Below are positions 17,343 to 26,327 of a stretch of 29,394 nucleotides of DNA, piece by piece. How positions within the stretch are numbered: position 1 is the stretch's first letter; every line of letters starts with the position of its first letter. Origin of the DNA: Cladophialophora immunda (taxonomy: Eukaryota > Ascomycota > Eurotiomycetes > Chaetothyriales > Herpotrichiellaceae). Where the stretch lies: the NCBI RefSeq assembly GCF_000835495.1, contig NW_015622551.1, positions 1-29,394 on the forward strand, given 5' to 3'. Under the pieces are notes generated by a model. That model was given only the letters and a program-made list of their open reading frames with translations. It was not told where the DNA came from and searched no databases. The translations under genes and the position numbers were made by a program.

Positions 17343-19124
17343 ATGACGACCACCGTAACTCAGGATCTTGCCGGTATCGTCCTACTTTTTGGAAACATTG
17401 AGGGTACCGACAACATTCTTGAGCTCTCCAACAATGTATATTTTCAGTTCCACCCACCACAAGGCGGTGCCGATAGCCTAGAAAAGTGGAGGGGCGAGCA
17501 ATCTGAACGACTCAACGGACCCTTTCTTGCCTTCATATTTGGGAAGGCCATGTCATCTCCACTGGGCTGGGTATGCGGATCACTGGGCGATACTAAAAAG
17601 TGCGATGTGCAGCTGGCCAAGAACCACGAAACCGGTGTGAGTCGCGAGCACTTTCGAACCGACGTCAGTCCAGATACCCACTGCCCCAGGCTTACAATAT
17701 TGTCGAAGAATCCCGTTCAAATCCATGTTGATGAGCGTACAGTGACTCTCCAGCAAGGGGAAACCTTTGAGATCATATCTGCCGCTACTATCGATCTTGG
17801 ACAGGTCACACTGAGAGCATGGCGGCCAACCCTATCACACCAGGAAGCGCTAAGGTATCGCAGGAATGCTGAGGCTTTCGACCAGGCATTCTTGAAGAGC
17901 CTCACAAAGTTTCCCATCAGCCTCGATACCTCCGACGCTTTGACATTCGATCTCAGGTTAGGTGAGAATAACACTGTATATAGACGAGAAGAGCCGAATG
18001 TGGGTACCGGTAGCTTTGCGACTGTCATGAAGGTGAAAGAACTGCACTCGAAACAGATCTTTGCTGCGAAGGTGCCACACTTCAAAGCTTCTGATTCATC
18101 GGGCACAGCTCGTTCTCGTTTGGAGTCGTTAACGAAAGAGTTCAGGAAAATCATTGACCTCCGGCATGTAAGAGATTTCGCTTACCTATGTCTCTGTTTG
18201 CTGCTGATGGTATTCTAGCCAAATATAGTACAAGCCGTGGAAGTCCTCACAGGCATGCAACCGAACGATTCACCTTGGCTAATCATGGAGTGGATCGAGA
18301 AGGATCTTGCCTCCGTCCGCCTCGACGATCGCGACGGTCCCATCCTCGCGACTCATGTGGGCAAGGGGCTAGCATTCATGCACAGCCAGAGCTACACACA
18401 TCGTGACTTAAAACCGGCGAATATTCTGGTCCGTCTAGAAGGTGCAAGGCTCAAAATAGCCAAGATCGCCGACTTGGGAGCGACGAAGTATGACATATCT
18501 GGAGGAATGCAGACCTATACCGGGACAAGCCTCTACATGGCCCCTGAGTTCTGGGAACCGATGCTTCATTACACCAATGCTGTCGATATGTGGTCTTTTG
18601 GGATTATTTTGCTCGAACTGCTTGCGCCTGCAAGTGGCCGGTTAGAGGGATGGGATTCACGTTCCCCGCCGAACAAACCCGAACACCAAAAATGGATTCG
18701 AGAAAAGATCCGACCGCTTGAGAAACGTTTGTCAGAGAGTTTCGGGCCCTTGGTGAGAGGTTTGCTATGCGAGAAACCCAATGACAGGTGGCCTGCTCCT
18801 CGAAGCGTCAAATGGCTGGAGGAAAACATCCGGGCAGACACTGGCTCCAGGAAGCGAGGCTTGTCTGCATTGGTAGAGACTGGTGATGACGCGCAAACCA
18901 GACGTATAGGAAGCGAACCTGCCACTTTTTTGAAGAGTCATGCCGAGCCTAGTCCATCACCAACCCCAAGCACCGCAGATACAGAGCTTTTAGGTTCGCC
19001 GGGCCCAGATCCCTCTGGTGTAGAGGTCTCAGATACTATATCTAGCATCCCCGGTGCGGTTGAAGCGCCTAGACGAGATACTACACTCAAACCGAGCCCG
19101 AAGCGACGTGGTACGCCGAAATGA
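17343..19124 (+). CDS. FHA domain serine/threonine protein kinase, 576 aa
   Basis: Exon 1 is 17343-18167 and exon 2 is 18219-19124. The 51-nt intron (GTAAGA, GCTGAT branch, TTCTAG) restores the kinase phrase LRHPNIVQ across the junction. Residues 70-150 form an FHA-type phosphothreonine-binding domain: WVCGSLGDTKKCDVQL, then GVSREHF and RLTILSKNPV. The kinase core has a glycine loop VGTGSFATV (about 220), Lys in FAAKV, HRDLKPANIL (about 335), DLG in place of DFG, MAPEFW (about 383), VDMWSFG and a closing NDRW arginine, so all catalytic residues are present. The C-terminal 90 residues are Ser/Pro/Thr-rich and end in a basic tail. The layout is FHA then kinase, as in Rad53/Chk2-like enzymes, but the kinase is closer to expanded accessory fungal families than to true Chk2. 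Confidence 0.88.
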
Positions 19125-19507
19125 ATAGGTCGAAGCGTATTTGTATTCACAAACATTACTGGGGGAAAACCTCGAGGAAAAAAGTTCAAAATTCTAGTGC
19201 AATCGATAGAGCATTCCTATCCTATCCTATCCTCGTAACCAATATGACACCCTAACCAAGAGGACCCTATCCGAGAGGACCCACGGAAAGATCCCCGACT
19301 TCTTGTGACTCTCAGTACCCGCATGCTGTGCCCTCTATCCTTCCCACTTTCCCTGGGGGGATCGTGACGATGGGATGATGCTTCGGGTATCTGACATGGT
19401 GAAGAAAATTGGTAGTTCTGAAAATCTTGAGGCGTATTGCGAGATAAACTCACAAGTTTTAAAGCACAAGGGGGTTAACAACCGAGTTCTATTGAAGCTT
19501 GGATAGG
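19125..19507. other. Convergent intergenic region with a CCTAT microsatellite
   Basis: This lies between the 3' ends of the kinase gene (+) and the minus-strand relic. Three CCTAT units occur at 19216-19230. No gene is seen. Confidence 0.45.
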
Positions 19508-19850
19508 TCATTGGTCAGAGATATCGAGACAATCCGCGAAATAGTGAATTGCAGCTCCGGTCGAAGAAAGAGCTCCTAAGTCTTCGAAATTACTAATGGA
19601 CAACCCGTCGGAATTCATCGCGCGAATTTTTGGGAGCCGGGGTTTGGGTGGAACGTTGCTCCGGGATTCTGGAAAAATTTCGATGGAGCCGCCGATTGAA
19701 TTGGGAATGGTGACAACGAAGAGCGCAGCAGTCACGTACTTGAGTGTATTTTCTCGTTCAACCTCGACGTCGATGAAGACGGGGTCGCGGGTGAAATTCC
19801 GACCAGAAAAAAGGGAGGTGACCAGACTCGTGAAGCTCAGGATCTTCCCC
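19508..19850 (-). pseudogene. Unrelated C-terminal gene fragment joined to the LINE relic
   Basis: The minus frame that carries LINE ORF1 text continues without a stop into a segment that does not match any LINE gag I know: FTRDPVFIDVEVEREN, then LKYVTAALFVVTIPNS, then a Pro/Arg loop, NSDGLSISNFEDLG and AAIHYFADCLDISDQ before the stop at 19508. It reads like the compact C-terminal end of a host protein. It has no start of its own. It could be the residual 3' end of a gene into which the element inserted, or part of a fusion. Confidence 0.4.
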
Positions 19851-20803
19851 CCGGCCTGAACACCTCCATTCGCATCCAGAATGGCCAGCCGGTTGACATT
19901 GTCCACCTTGACGGGATAGAGCTCGTCCCGGAGGATTCTGATGCCGGGTGCGATCTTCGTTTCTGCCACCTGTTTGACCATGTGTAGTTCGGTCTCGTCT
20001 CTACACGCAATCCTGACACGGCTTGCATTCTTCGCATCTCTGGTCACTGCCCGACAGCGCCAGTTGTTTCATCCCTCACCAGCTCGGATCTCTTTCTCCA
20101 CCGTCGCCCTGATGGCACGCGGGGAGGTCTTGTCCATATCCTGTTCTGGAACACGGGAGGCGTCGATCGTGCAGCATAGCGTATCTGTTGCGGCCCAGTG
20201 GCTACGAGGGTGGCTCACGAGATGGTTGACGCTCGCCATCATTCGGTCAGACGTCCCAAGCGGTGAACCTGACCCGTTCCGGCTTGCCACGACAGACGCC
20301 CATGACTGTGTTGAGGGCAAAGATGCGGACAGACTACCGAGTTGGTTCCGGAGCATACCGATTTCATCCTTGAGCTCATTGTTCTGTTCTTTCACATATT
20401 GCTGTTCTTCCTTTAACTCCTTCAACTCGGTTTGGACCTCCAGGAGCGCGTCGTTTTGTTGGTCAATGGTTTTCTTGAGCTCCTTGACCAGCGTAACCAG
20501 CTCCTCAAGGCTGGCTGCGGTGTCTCCGTCCTCCTCCTCATAATCGTCGTCGCTGTCTTCGACATCCCGAAAATGTAACGGTGGAGACTTCTCCGCTCGA
20601 GTCGTTCGGCGCGTGCGGCGCAATGCCTGGTTTTCGCGGACTTTGGAGGTCGGTGCCGGTGGACGGCTGCTTCGAGGTGCTCGGGCGAGCTTTTCTGGCG
20701 ACACGGTGATGGTCGCGCGTTGCTCGGAGTTCGATTCATTGTGGTCATTGGCTGCGGGTGCAGCCGACGCTAAGGACACGTGTCCTCTGCGGGTGCGCGC
20801 TTA
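19851..20803 (-). mobile_element. LINE (Tad-like) ORF1/gag relic
   Basis: On the minus strand, a first frame (from about 20803, no ATG) has a basic, Ser-rich start, an acidic patch DSDDDYEEEDGD and a long coiled coil (SLEELVTLVKELKK to DEIGMLRNQL), as in LINE ORF1 proteins. It then has SWASVVAS and CCTIDASRV, ending at TGA 20071-20069. A one-base frame change near 20060-20080 leads into NWRCRAVTRDAKNASRVRI, CRDETELHMVK, and LRDELYPVKVDNVNRLAILD. That order is the ORF1 of fungal Tad-clade retrotransposons as I recall it. The zinc knuckles and all of ORF2 (endonuclease, reverse transcriptase) are missing. Unusually, the 5' rather than the 3' part of the element survives. Confidence 0.65.
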
Positions 20804-20960
20804 CCCTCGGAAGCCTGTTTCCTCGATGCGATGGAGTGTTTAACGATCAGGGTATCCTTTTCGTTCTTAGAGGTACTCAAGCATTTGAGCATTAGTGCAG
20901 TGATCTCTTATGCTACAGTTGTTCCTGAATCTGTCTACTGTACTGCAAGGGAAGCATATC

Positions 20961-21506
20961 ATGGCCGAACGAAATATCCAAATTTTCGAGCCCGAATCCA
21001 TCCAGCGTCAAGTCTCGCCAGCCTTTTACACCGAGAATGTGTTCACGATCAGCGATCCGACCTTTGGGTTAGAGTGGCTCGAGAAAATCGGTAAAGGCAA
21101 CATTAAACACCTGGCCAAGCTTCGAATTTTTGTCCATGCAGTGTATGAGAAGGGAATTTTTCCACCTGGCCATATTTTCTACAGGCCACCATCCGGTCCA
21201 CCGTGGTGCAAGCTTTTCCGTAGGCTGGCTACCGATGGTGCCGGGCTACGACAAATCTACATCTTCTGGGATTCAGAGCCAACGTGTTGGCATTTTGGAG
21301 GAGGGACTGATGTCGAGGTTGTTCGGGCATTGGCAGAGATCCGAGGCCTGCAGAAGCTGGAAATTGACGGATATTTCGCGAAGGAGTGGCCCGCGTATTT
21401 GCAGAAAAAGACAGGATTGACGGTCTGGAGTCCGAACGGACGAGAGGATTGGTATTATAGAGAGCTGAGCAAGTTTCAGCGAAATACCCAGGATCTGGCA
21501 CCTTGA
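20961..21506 (+). CDS. 2EXR/DUF7730-like fungal protein fragment, 181 aa
   Basis: ATG at 20961 begins MAERNIQIFEP; an in-frame ATG at 20910 adds 17 hydrophobic residues and is less likely. The text FYTENVFTISDPTFGLEWL, then IGKGNIKHLAKLRIFV, matches the second half of a domain common in fungal F-box-like proteins (2EXR or DUF7730): Y.xN.F.h followed by a helix, IG..N...h, then a strand. The usual first half (PxEIRxxIY) is absent, so the protein is short or N-terminally truncated. The rest alternates strands and helices (GLRQIYIFWDS, ALAEIRGLQKLEIDGYF) like a repeat-type scaffold. The function is unknown; it is adjacent to and divergent from the LINE relic, which may have cut off its 5' part. 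Confidence 0.55.
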   Translation: MAERNIQIFEPESIQRQVSPAFYTENVFTISDPTFGLEWLEKIGKGNIKHLAKLRIFVHAVYEKGIFPPGHIFYRPPSGPPWCKLFRRLATDGAGLRQIYIFWDSEPTCWHFGGGTDVEVVRALAEIRGLQKLEIDGYFAKEWPAYLQKKTGLTVWSPNGREDWYYRELSKFQRNTQDLAP

Positions 21507-22029
21507 ATCGGGGCTTCCTTGCTGGTACTGGCCGCTCGTGACGGGCTGAATATAGTCGACCTGAAGCGAGAGCGGAATGACGAATGAGCGGGCGAGAGCT
21601 ACAGTATCTAGCTTTTAGCAACCGGTTCACGAAGCTCAGTCAGAATAGTAATTGTCATCGTCCCCAATGATGTCCCTGCAGCTAGCCAGCATTCCATACC
21701 CGGTTTCCCCCCTTGGGGTTAGACTCGATTTTGAAACTTCTTCTTCCGAAATGTAGTGCAATGGATAGAACTTCCAAAGGCGAGACGAATGATACTACTC
21801 TCATTCCCGTATCTTATATCTTGACCTCACAATCCAAGGTTGAAAATAGGGCTCCAGGGCTGGGTTAACGAGGCATGCCAAGAGCGTTAGAATCCCTCGA
21901 CAAAAAGGGTAAAGCCTGGCTGGGCGCGTTAGAATTCCTGCCGAATTAGTCGGATCAACATTACACAACGTTCTTGCCCACGTCGTCGCAGCCTATAGCT
22001 TTATTTCCTGCCTAGAATCTCGAATCATA
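21507..22029. other. Intergenic region upstream of gene B
   Basis: No coding frame is seen. It presumably holds the promoter of the gene at 22030. A short direct repeat of the words AGCGTTAGAAT / GCGCGTTAGAATTCCT occurs at about 21881-21940. Confidence 0.35.
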
Positions 22030-22830
22030 ATGCCTGAGAAGCGTGGAAGACCCCCTAAGGAGGACGGAGATGAGCGGAAAAGACAGAAACGTGAAGCAGG
22101 TGCTCGACGGGCACGGAAACACTACAACGAACATCGACGGGCGCAGTCACCCACCCAGGAAAACCTCCAGCCATATGAAAGGATGGTCGACTTTACGATC
22201 ATGGGGCAAGGTCCTGCGGAGTTGGAAGCTGCGCAAACACTTGCAGCAATGAATCTTCGTGTCCAAGCGTTGACTCTTGCTCAAGACTTTCCGGATGCGC
22301 AACTCCGCGAGGGAGCCACCCCCGTCGACGAGCATGCTACATTATATGATGATAATGAGTTGATCGCAGCTAGGAACGATCTACGGCGTCCGAGTCCTAC
22401 CCTTCGCTACGCTACTATGGACAGAGCCTCCCCCCGACCAGTAAGCAGTCCGTCGGGTCGATCACGAGTTCCTCGATTTTCTTCGACGCGGTCTCCTCTC
22501 AATCGACTATCGACACCTATAACGCGTACTATTCAACCGTCCCCCATCCGCCCTTCTTTTAGCCCTATTTCTCCTACGCTTGTCGAGAATAAATGGACAC
22601 AGCGTAGAGGCAGTGAAGATTTAAGATTCGCAGACAATGATCTTGAGGATGACGCAGACGACGGAGATGCCACTGAGCAGTACAGTCTGGGCGACTACCG
22701 TGAAGATGCCGAAGTAAGAGGTGATGAAACACCCAAGGATGATGATAACCATGGCGCAGAGTCTAGTGATGACAACGAAATCAATTTCATAGGTCGGTAC
22801 ACCGATAATGAAGAAGAAGATTCCGTCTAG
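22030..22830 (+). CDS. Gene B N-terminal part, AT-hook-like, ends at in-frame TAG
   Basis: ATG at 22030 starts MPEKRGRPPKEDGDER, an AT-hook-like RGRP core, followed by a basic RKRQKREAGARRARKHYNE region that may bind DNA. A Ser/Pro/Arg-rich linker follows (residues 130-190) and then a very acidic stretch. The frame ends at TAG 22828-22830. The next codon continues DFASERSAHSSDEESEP in the same frame and runs directly into the open frame at 22939-24738. This is therefore most likely the first part of one long gene split by a single nonsense mutation. If translated alone it gives 266 aa. The N-terminal layout matches the large fungal family of gene B as I recall it, where no stop separates the two parts. 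Confidence 0.7.
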   Translation: MPEKRGRPPKEDGDERKRQKREAGARRARKHYNEHRRAQSPTQENLQPYERMVDFTIMGQGPAELEAAQTLAAMNLRVQALTLAQDFPDAQLREGATPVDEHATLYDDNELIAARNDLRRPSPTLRYATMDRASPRPVSSPSGRSRVPRFSSTRSPLNRLSTPITRTIQPSPIRPSFSPISPTLVENKWTQRRGSEDLRFADNDLEDDADDGDATEQYSLGDYREDAEVRGDETPKDDDNHGAESSDDNEINFIGRYTDNEEEDSV

Positions 22831-22986
22831 GATTTTGCATCTGAGCGTTCTGCACATTCCAGCGACGAAGAAAGTGAACCTCCCATTTCTGATCTGCAGT
22901 ACGCGGCTGAAAAGCTCTTTGCATTTTTCCAAGGCGACGTGGGCGGCTGCACGGAGGAGCAACATGATGAACGGCGGCGGCAGCGC

Positions 22987-24738
22987 ATGGCCAGCGTGGC
23001 CGATGACGACCACCACGGCTTGGATGACATTTTCAATGATCCTGACACCCCTTCCGTACTGACATCGCCTGATTTGCTGACTCCTGATCGACTGGCCCGC
23101 CATGTGCCTCCCACTCCTGCGCAGTTACAGTCTATGTTTTGTGGCATTTCTCCCCAGCAGCCCCGTCCCCCCTATGTTTGTTTACACCTAGAAGAAACTC
23201 GCGCCCAGCCTCCTCGACAAGGGTTCGACGTTGACAGCTTTCTGGGATTTCTGCATTCACTGGCCGCCTGTCGAGAAGGCCTATGGCACCAGCCCGCCCC
23301 TCAAGCACGACAGAACATCACGACCGATGTCCACCTGGAAACCCCCATGTTCGTCCAGGGCGAAGATCCGGAGCAAGCACCTCGTGCGACTTTAGCTATG
23401 CTTCGAGATGTTCCGCATATACTCTTCGGTCGAGTCGCCAACGACCACGACATCACCATTCACATCCTGTTCCCTCACCTTCCCCGCCCGCAAGAGAAGT
23501 TCGTTTCCCTCACGCAGGAGCAACTATCACGCTGGCTAGATCAAATCTTCTACCCGATCCTCTATCCGTATTGCGAAGCTGGATATACGCAACATCTCCC
23601 GGCCAGCTTTCGGAACGCGTACGCGGATTCCAAAGCTCGTCAGGTCGAAGCACGCCTCGTGGAGACGGCTAGTTATCAAGCCCAGCAATCACTTGGCTAC
23701 CATCTTCAGCCCGAATACCTAGGCTCGATTTGGACGGACATCCTCCACAGGATCGAGACAACACCGGGTCTCGCGGACTTTCGAGAGCCCCAACTATTTT
23801 TTTCGAGCAAAGGAAGAAAGTTGAAATTCATGACTAGTCGTTCTCGACCGACCCAGTTAGATTCTATGGAACGCTTTGAGCGTCATTTCGAGAATGTCTT
23901 TGACCTGGAATTTGTCGACCTCGAGCGGACCTATATCGACGTGGGAACCGAGATCTGTCCCTCTGTCAGCCACGTTCCTACCCATCGGACGCACGTCGAC
24001 GAAGAAGCTCAGGTCTATGCCTGGAAACGTTGCTGCCTGGAACAAATCATCCGTCGGCTCTACGACGATAAGCCTCCTGCAAAAAACGGGAAAGGGCAGC
24101 GGTTCTATGACCAGAATATGCTGTATGAAGCCTCTAGCGTCACCAGTGTGCCCCCTAAAGGATCTCGACTCTATCACGGAGACGTCCGGTACATCCAGCT
24201 CTACGGCTCCGTCAAGGAAGTCTGGGATCGAGCCAAACGTCCACCGTTTAGCAACGATGGGCTGGAAGAGATGGCGTTAGACGACCAAATTCGGCAGGCT
24301 GCCCGACACCTCGCCGGAGGTCGTCGACGAGAGGCGAAGACCATCGAACGGAGCTATTGCACGGCCAAATGTCGGACATGTGATGATCTCCGGGACGCAC
24401 GGCTGAAATCCTTCAGCATTCGCGCCGAGTTTCGCATTTCATGGGCCTTATTTCAAGCTCTCATGGCTCGCCTGCGTCTCGAACCGCGCGACCAGCTCGA
24501 GGTCACGCACGCCGATTGTCCCTCGTACGCTTGGGCGATCAAAACGGAGGTGTACCTGAACTTCCTCTGGCGTAACGCGGACAAATTCGCCACTCTATTT
24601 GAGATGACTCGCGCGCGATGCCGACGAGACTTGGTGACGTGGGAGCAGACTCTATATATCTCCCTACGCCTAAGGTTAGACCTACCCCTTGGAATTTCTT
24701 TATTTTTAGCTTATCTTAATTTACTAATTCTTAATTAA
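22987..24738 (+). CDS. Gene B main part: large uncharacterised fungal family, C-terminally truncated
   Basis: The frame is open from the TAG at 22828 to TAA 24736-24738; the first ATG is 22987 (MASVADDD), giving 583 aa if used. The order of motifs is YVCLHLEET, FDVDSFLGFLHSLA, RQNITTDVHLET, RATLAMLRDVPH, LFPHL, LSRWLDQIFYP, YHLQPEYLGSIW, TYIDVGTEICPS, WKRCCLE, SVKEVWD, LDDQIRQAARH, AEFRISWALFQ and RDLVTWEQT. I recognise this as a multicopy Aspergillus-type family that is normally over 1,000 aa; no fold or function is known to me. After VTWEQT (about 24651) the text becomes a Leu-rich AT-driven tail ending at 24738, so about 450 C-terminal residues are missing. It is related to the short gene at 9968. 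Confidence 0.75.
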   Translation: MASVADDDHHGLDDIFNDPDTPSVLTSPDLLTPDRLARHVPPTPAQLQSMFCGISPQQPRPPYVCLHLEETRAQPPRQGFDVDSFLGFLHSLAACREGLWHQPAPQARQNITTDVHLETPMFVQGEDPEQAPRATLAMLRDVPHILFGRVANDHDITIHILFPHLPRPQEKFVSLTQEQLSRWLDQIFYPILYPYCEAGYTQHLPASFRNAYADSKARQVEARLVETASYQAQQSLGYHLQPEYLGSIWTDILHRIETTPGLADFREPQLFFSSKGRKLKFMTSRSRPTQLDSMERFERHFENVFDLEFVDLERTYIDVGTEICPSVSHVPTHRTHVDEEAQVYAWKRCCLEQIIRRLYDDKPPAKNGKGQRFYDQNMLYEASSVTSVPPKGSRLYHGDVRYIQLYGSVKEVWDRAKRPPFSNDGLEEMALDDQIRQAARHLAGGRRREAKTIERSYCTAKCRTCDDLRDARLKSFSIRAEFRISWALFQALMARLRLEPRDQLEVTHADCPSYAWAIKTEVYLNFLWRNADKFATLFEMTRARCRRDLVTWEQTLYISLRLRLDLPLGISLFLAYLNLLILN

Positions 24739-24770
24739 TCCCTTATCTTCTTATATCCGCGAGCCACCCA
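24665..24770. other. AT-rich segment at the truncated 3' end of gene B
   Basis: Between the last family-like residues of gene B and the inverted fragment, the sequence abruptly becomes AT-rich (TTTATTTTTAGC, TTAATTTACT, TTAATTAATC). This is much higher in A and T than the flanking coding DNA. It is likely the rearrangement junction or a small insertion. Confidence 0.5.
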
Positions 24771-24784
24771 TAGCCGTGTGCTTG

Positions 24785-24999
24785 TAGAGTCAGTCCGTAT
24801 GAAGTCGAGTCGGACATCGGCCACTCGGCGGTGTCGAGCATGCCGCCTGCATCGATGGGTTGTTGAACACCACGTAAGCCGCATGAGGCTGCCGAAAGGT
24901 CAGAGTGATCCAGTCAATCTTGTCGAGAAACCATGCACGGCTAGATTCTTCCACCTTCGCCGAAAACCGAGGCCCTCAACACGTCGAAGGCCATCTGGG
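24785..24999 (-). pseudogene. Inverted, frameshifted C-terminal piece of a gene B relative
   Basis: On the minus strand, three successive frames read PDGLRRVEGLGF (from 24999), FLDKIDWITLTFRQPH with VVFNNPSMQAA (about 24930-24845), and VADVRLDFIRTD (about 24830-24790). These are landmarks, in order, of the C-terminal third of a sister subfamily of gene B (recalled from memory), the part that gene B itself lacks. The orientation is opposite to gene B. At least two frameshifts make it a relic. It abuts the broken end of gene C on the same strand. Confidence 0.6.
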
Positions 25000-25062
25000 C
25001 TGTGGTGAACGGAACGCCTAATGCGCAAAGAACCGATGGCTGGAACCGGACGCTCCGGAGTC

Positions 25063-26100
25063 CTACACCCAAGACTTGTCTGCAACGCCGTCGATACTTA
25101 CGGCGAGTTTCGTCCCGTCCGACGAGCTGGAAGGAGCTTTGAAGGGCCGGGAAGGGAATCGACTTCGAAGCCAGGATAAAATTGGGTGGCCAGTGCGTCG
25201 CACAGTCTCCTCGCAACGATCAAAAGCAATATCAACGTGCTGTAGTATGCGGTGGATCCTTTCCTCGTCTTCCGCGGAACTCCAGATCTCCTGGCCACCC
25301 ACGGTCCCGAAGTGCTTTCCGAATAACCGACCACCACGTTCCGGCAATAGAGCTAACCGATAGAGAACATCACGCGGACGATCGCGGTATGTCTCGTACC
25401 ACCGGGTTCGTTCATGCCACGGTCGAATGAGTGATAGTTCCTGTCCAGCCGTTTCCAAGGACATGGGGGTAGCATTGACCTTTTGTAAACGCGTCCGTTC
25501 TTGCGCATGGATCTGAAGTAGGAGGTTCGGTAACATGGGTCCCTCAGAGAGCTCCTGGGATGGAAGCATCGCAGTTCGGCGAATTTTGCGAGGGCGAGGT
25601 GGAGTTAACTCAAGACTGGTACTGTAAGATACCCTGGAGTGAACAATCCACCACTGACCACGATATACGCCACCACTGGCCCAGCATTGGAGAGACACTA
25701 TATCATAGTCGCGCATGGCTCGGGCTCGACGTTTTGAAATGCCATGCTGAGACGACAAGTGCCGAAAGAGGGTTTGCGCGCTTGAAGTTGGAAATCGACC
25801 GGAGACGGGACAGCGTCGACACGCGTAGCCAGGCTAAATCCTTAAAGACGGATCACAGGGCGATCCGTCTTTACGGGGATTTAGCTGTGCTACGTCGTTC
25901 AGCTCAAAGGTCTTGAGATGGCGTTCTAGACGATCACGGCTGATTGATTCCACGCTCTGATGACTTGCGATATGCTGCAACACGTAATCGGCACCGATTC
26001 TCGAGGCATTCTGGCAGTGGCAGCATATCAACGCTTGGTCTGGGCAGACGACTTTGAGGCCCCATTGGTCCAATGGAGTTATTCGCTTCTCGGCAGCCAT
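25063..26100 (-). pseudogene. Gene C: OrsD-like (DUF3505) zinc-finger protein, broken
   Basis: ATG at 26100 starts MAAEKRITPLDQWGLKVV, followed by a C2H2-type finger, ICCHCQNASRIGADYVLQH with a second His four residues on. At 25836-25834 an in-frame TAG interrupts, after which the same frame continues PGYACRRCPVSGRF to LFRHLSSQHG (a second Cys2-His2 finger), RRARAMRDYDIVSLQCW, WHERTRWYETYRDRPRD and FDRCEETVRRTGH. These landmarks fit a large fungal family containing the OrsD/DUF3505 region. Near 25130 the family-like text jumps frame (SFQLVGRDETRRKYRRR), and homology ends by about 25060, so hundreds of C-terminal residues are missing. It is convergent with gene B. The frame upstream of 26100 opens only with GTG. 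Nuclear nucleic-acid binding is an inference from the fingers. Confidence 0.65.
25833..25885. repeat. Near-perfect 22-bp inverted repeat with 7-nt loop
   Basis: The left arm 25833-25854 and right arm 25862-25885 are reverse complements except for a two- to three-base mismatch near the middle: GCTAAATCC and TAAAGACGGATC match exactly on both sides. The loop is ACAGGGC. On the minus strand the premature TAG of gene C (25836-25834) lies inside the 3' arm, pairing with CTA of the 5' arm. Confidence 0.85.
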
Positions 26101-26327
26101 GGCCGAGCCAAACACACGATACTCACACCTCTCCAACGGGTCTTGTGCTGCAAGACTCGCGTATGCTGCGAGCTCGCGTTCGGCGCTACGGCGCGCCACA
26201 CGTCCGAAGTGGGCCCATTGCCCGCAAGAACTCTGGCGCTACACATGAGAATACGCTCAGTAGGCCGTTTTTTCCCCCATAGTAATGTGTGGAATGACCG
26301 TCATTCCAGACCGGAATAGAGCTAGCT

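Noticed and set aside
22621..23103. Minus-strand 160-codon hydrophobic frame that looks like a membrane protein
   Set aside because: It is the antisense of the acidic Asp/Glu-rich part of gene B; GAT/GAA codons read as Ile/Phe/Val on the other strand. The plus frame has family motifs.
23283..24280. Other plus and minus frames inside gene B
   Set aside because: All overlap the family-matching frame of gene B and are shadows.
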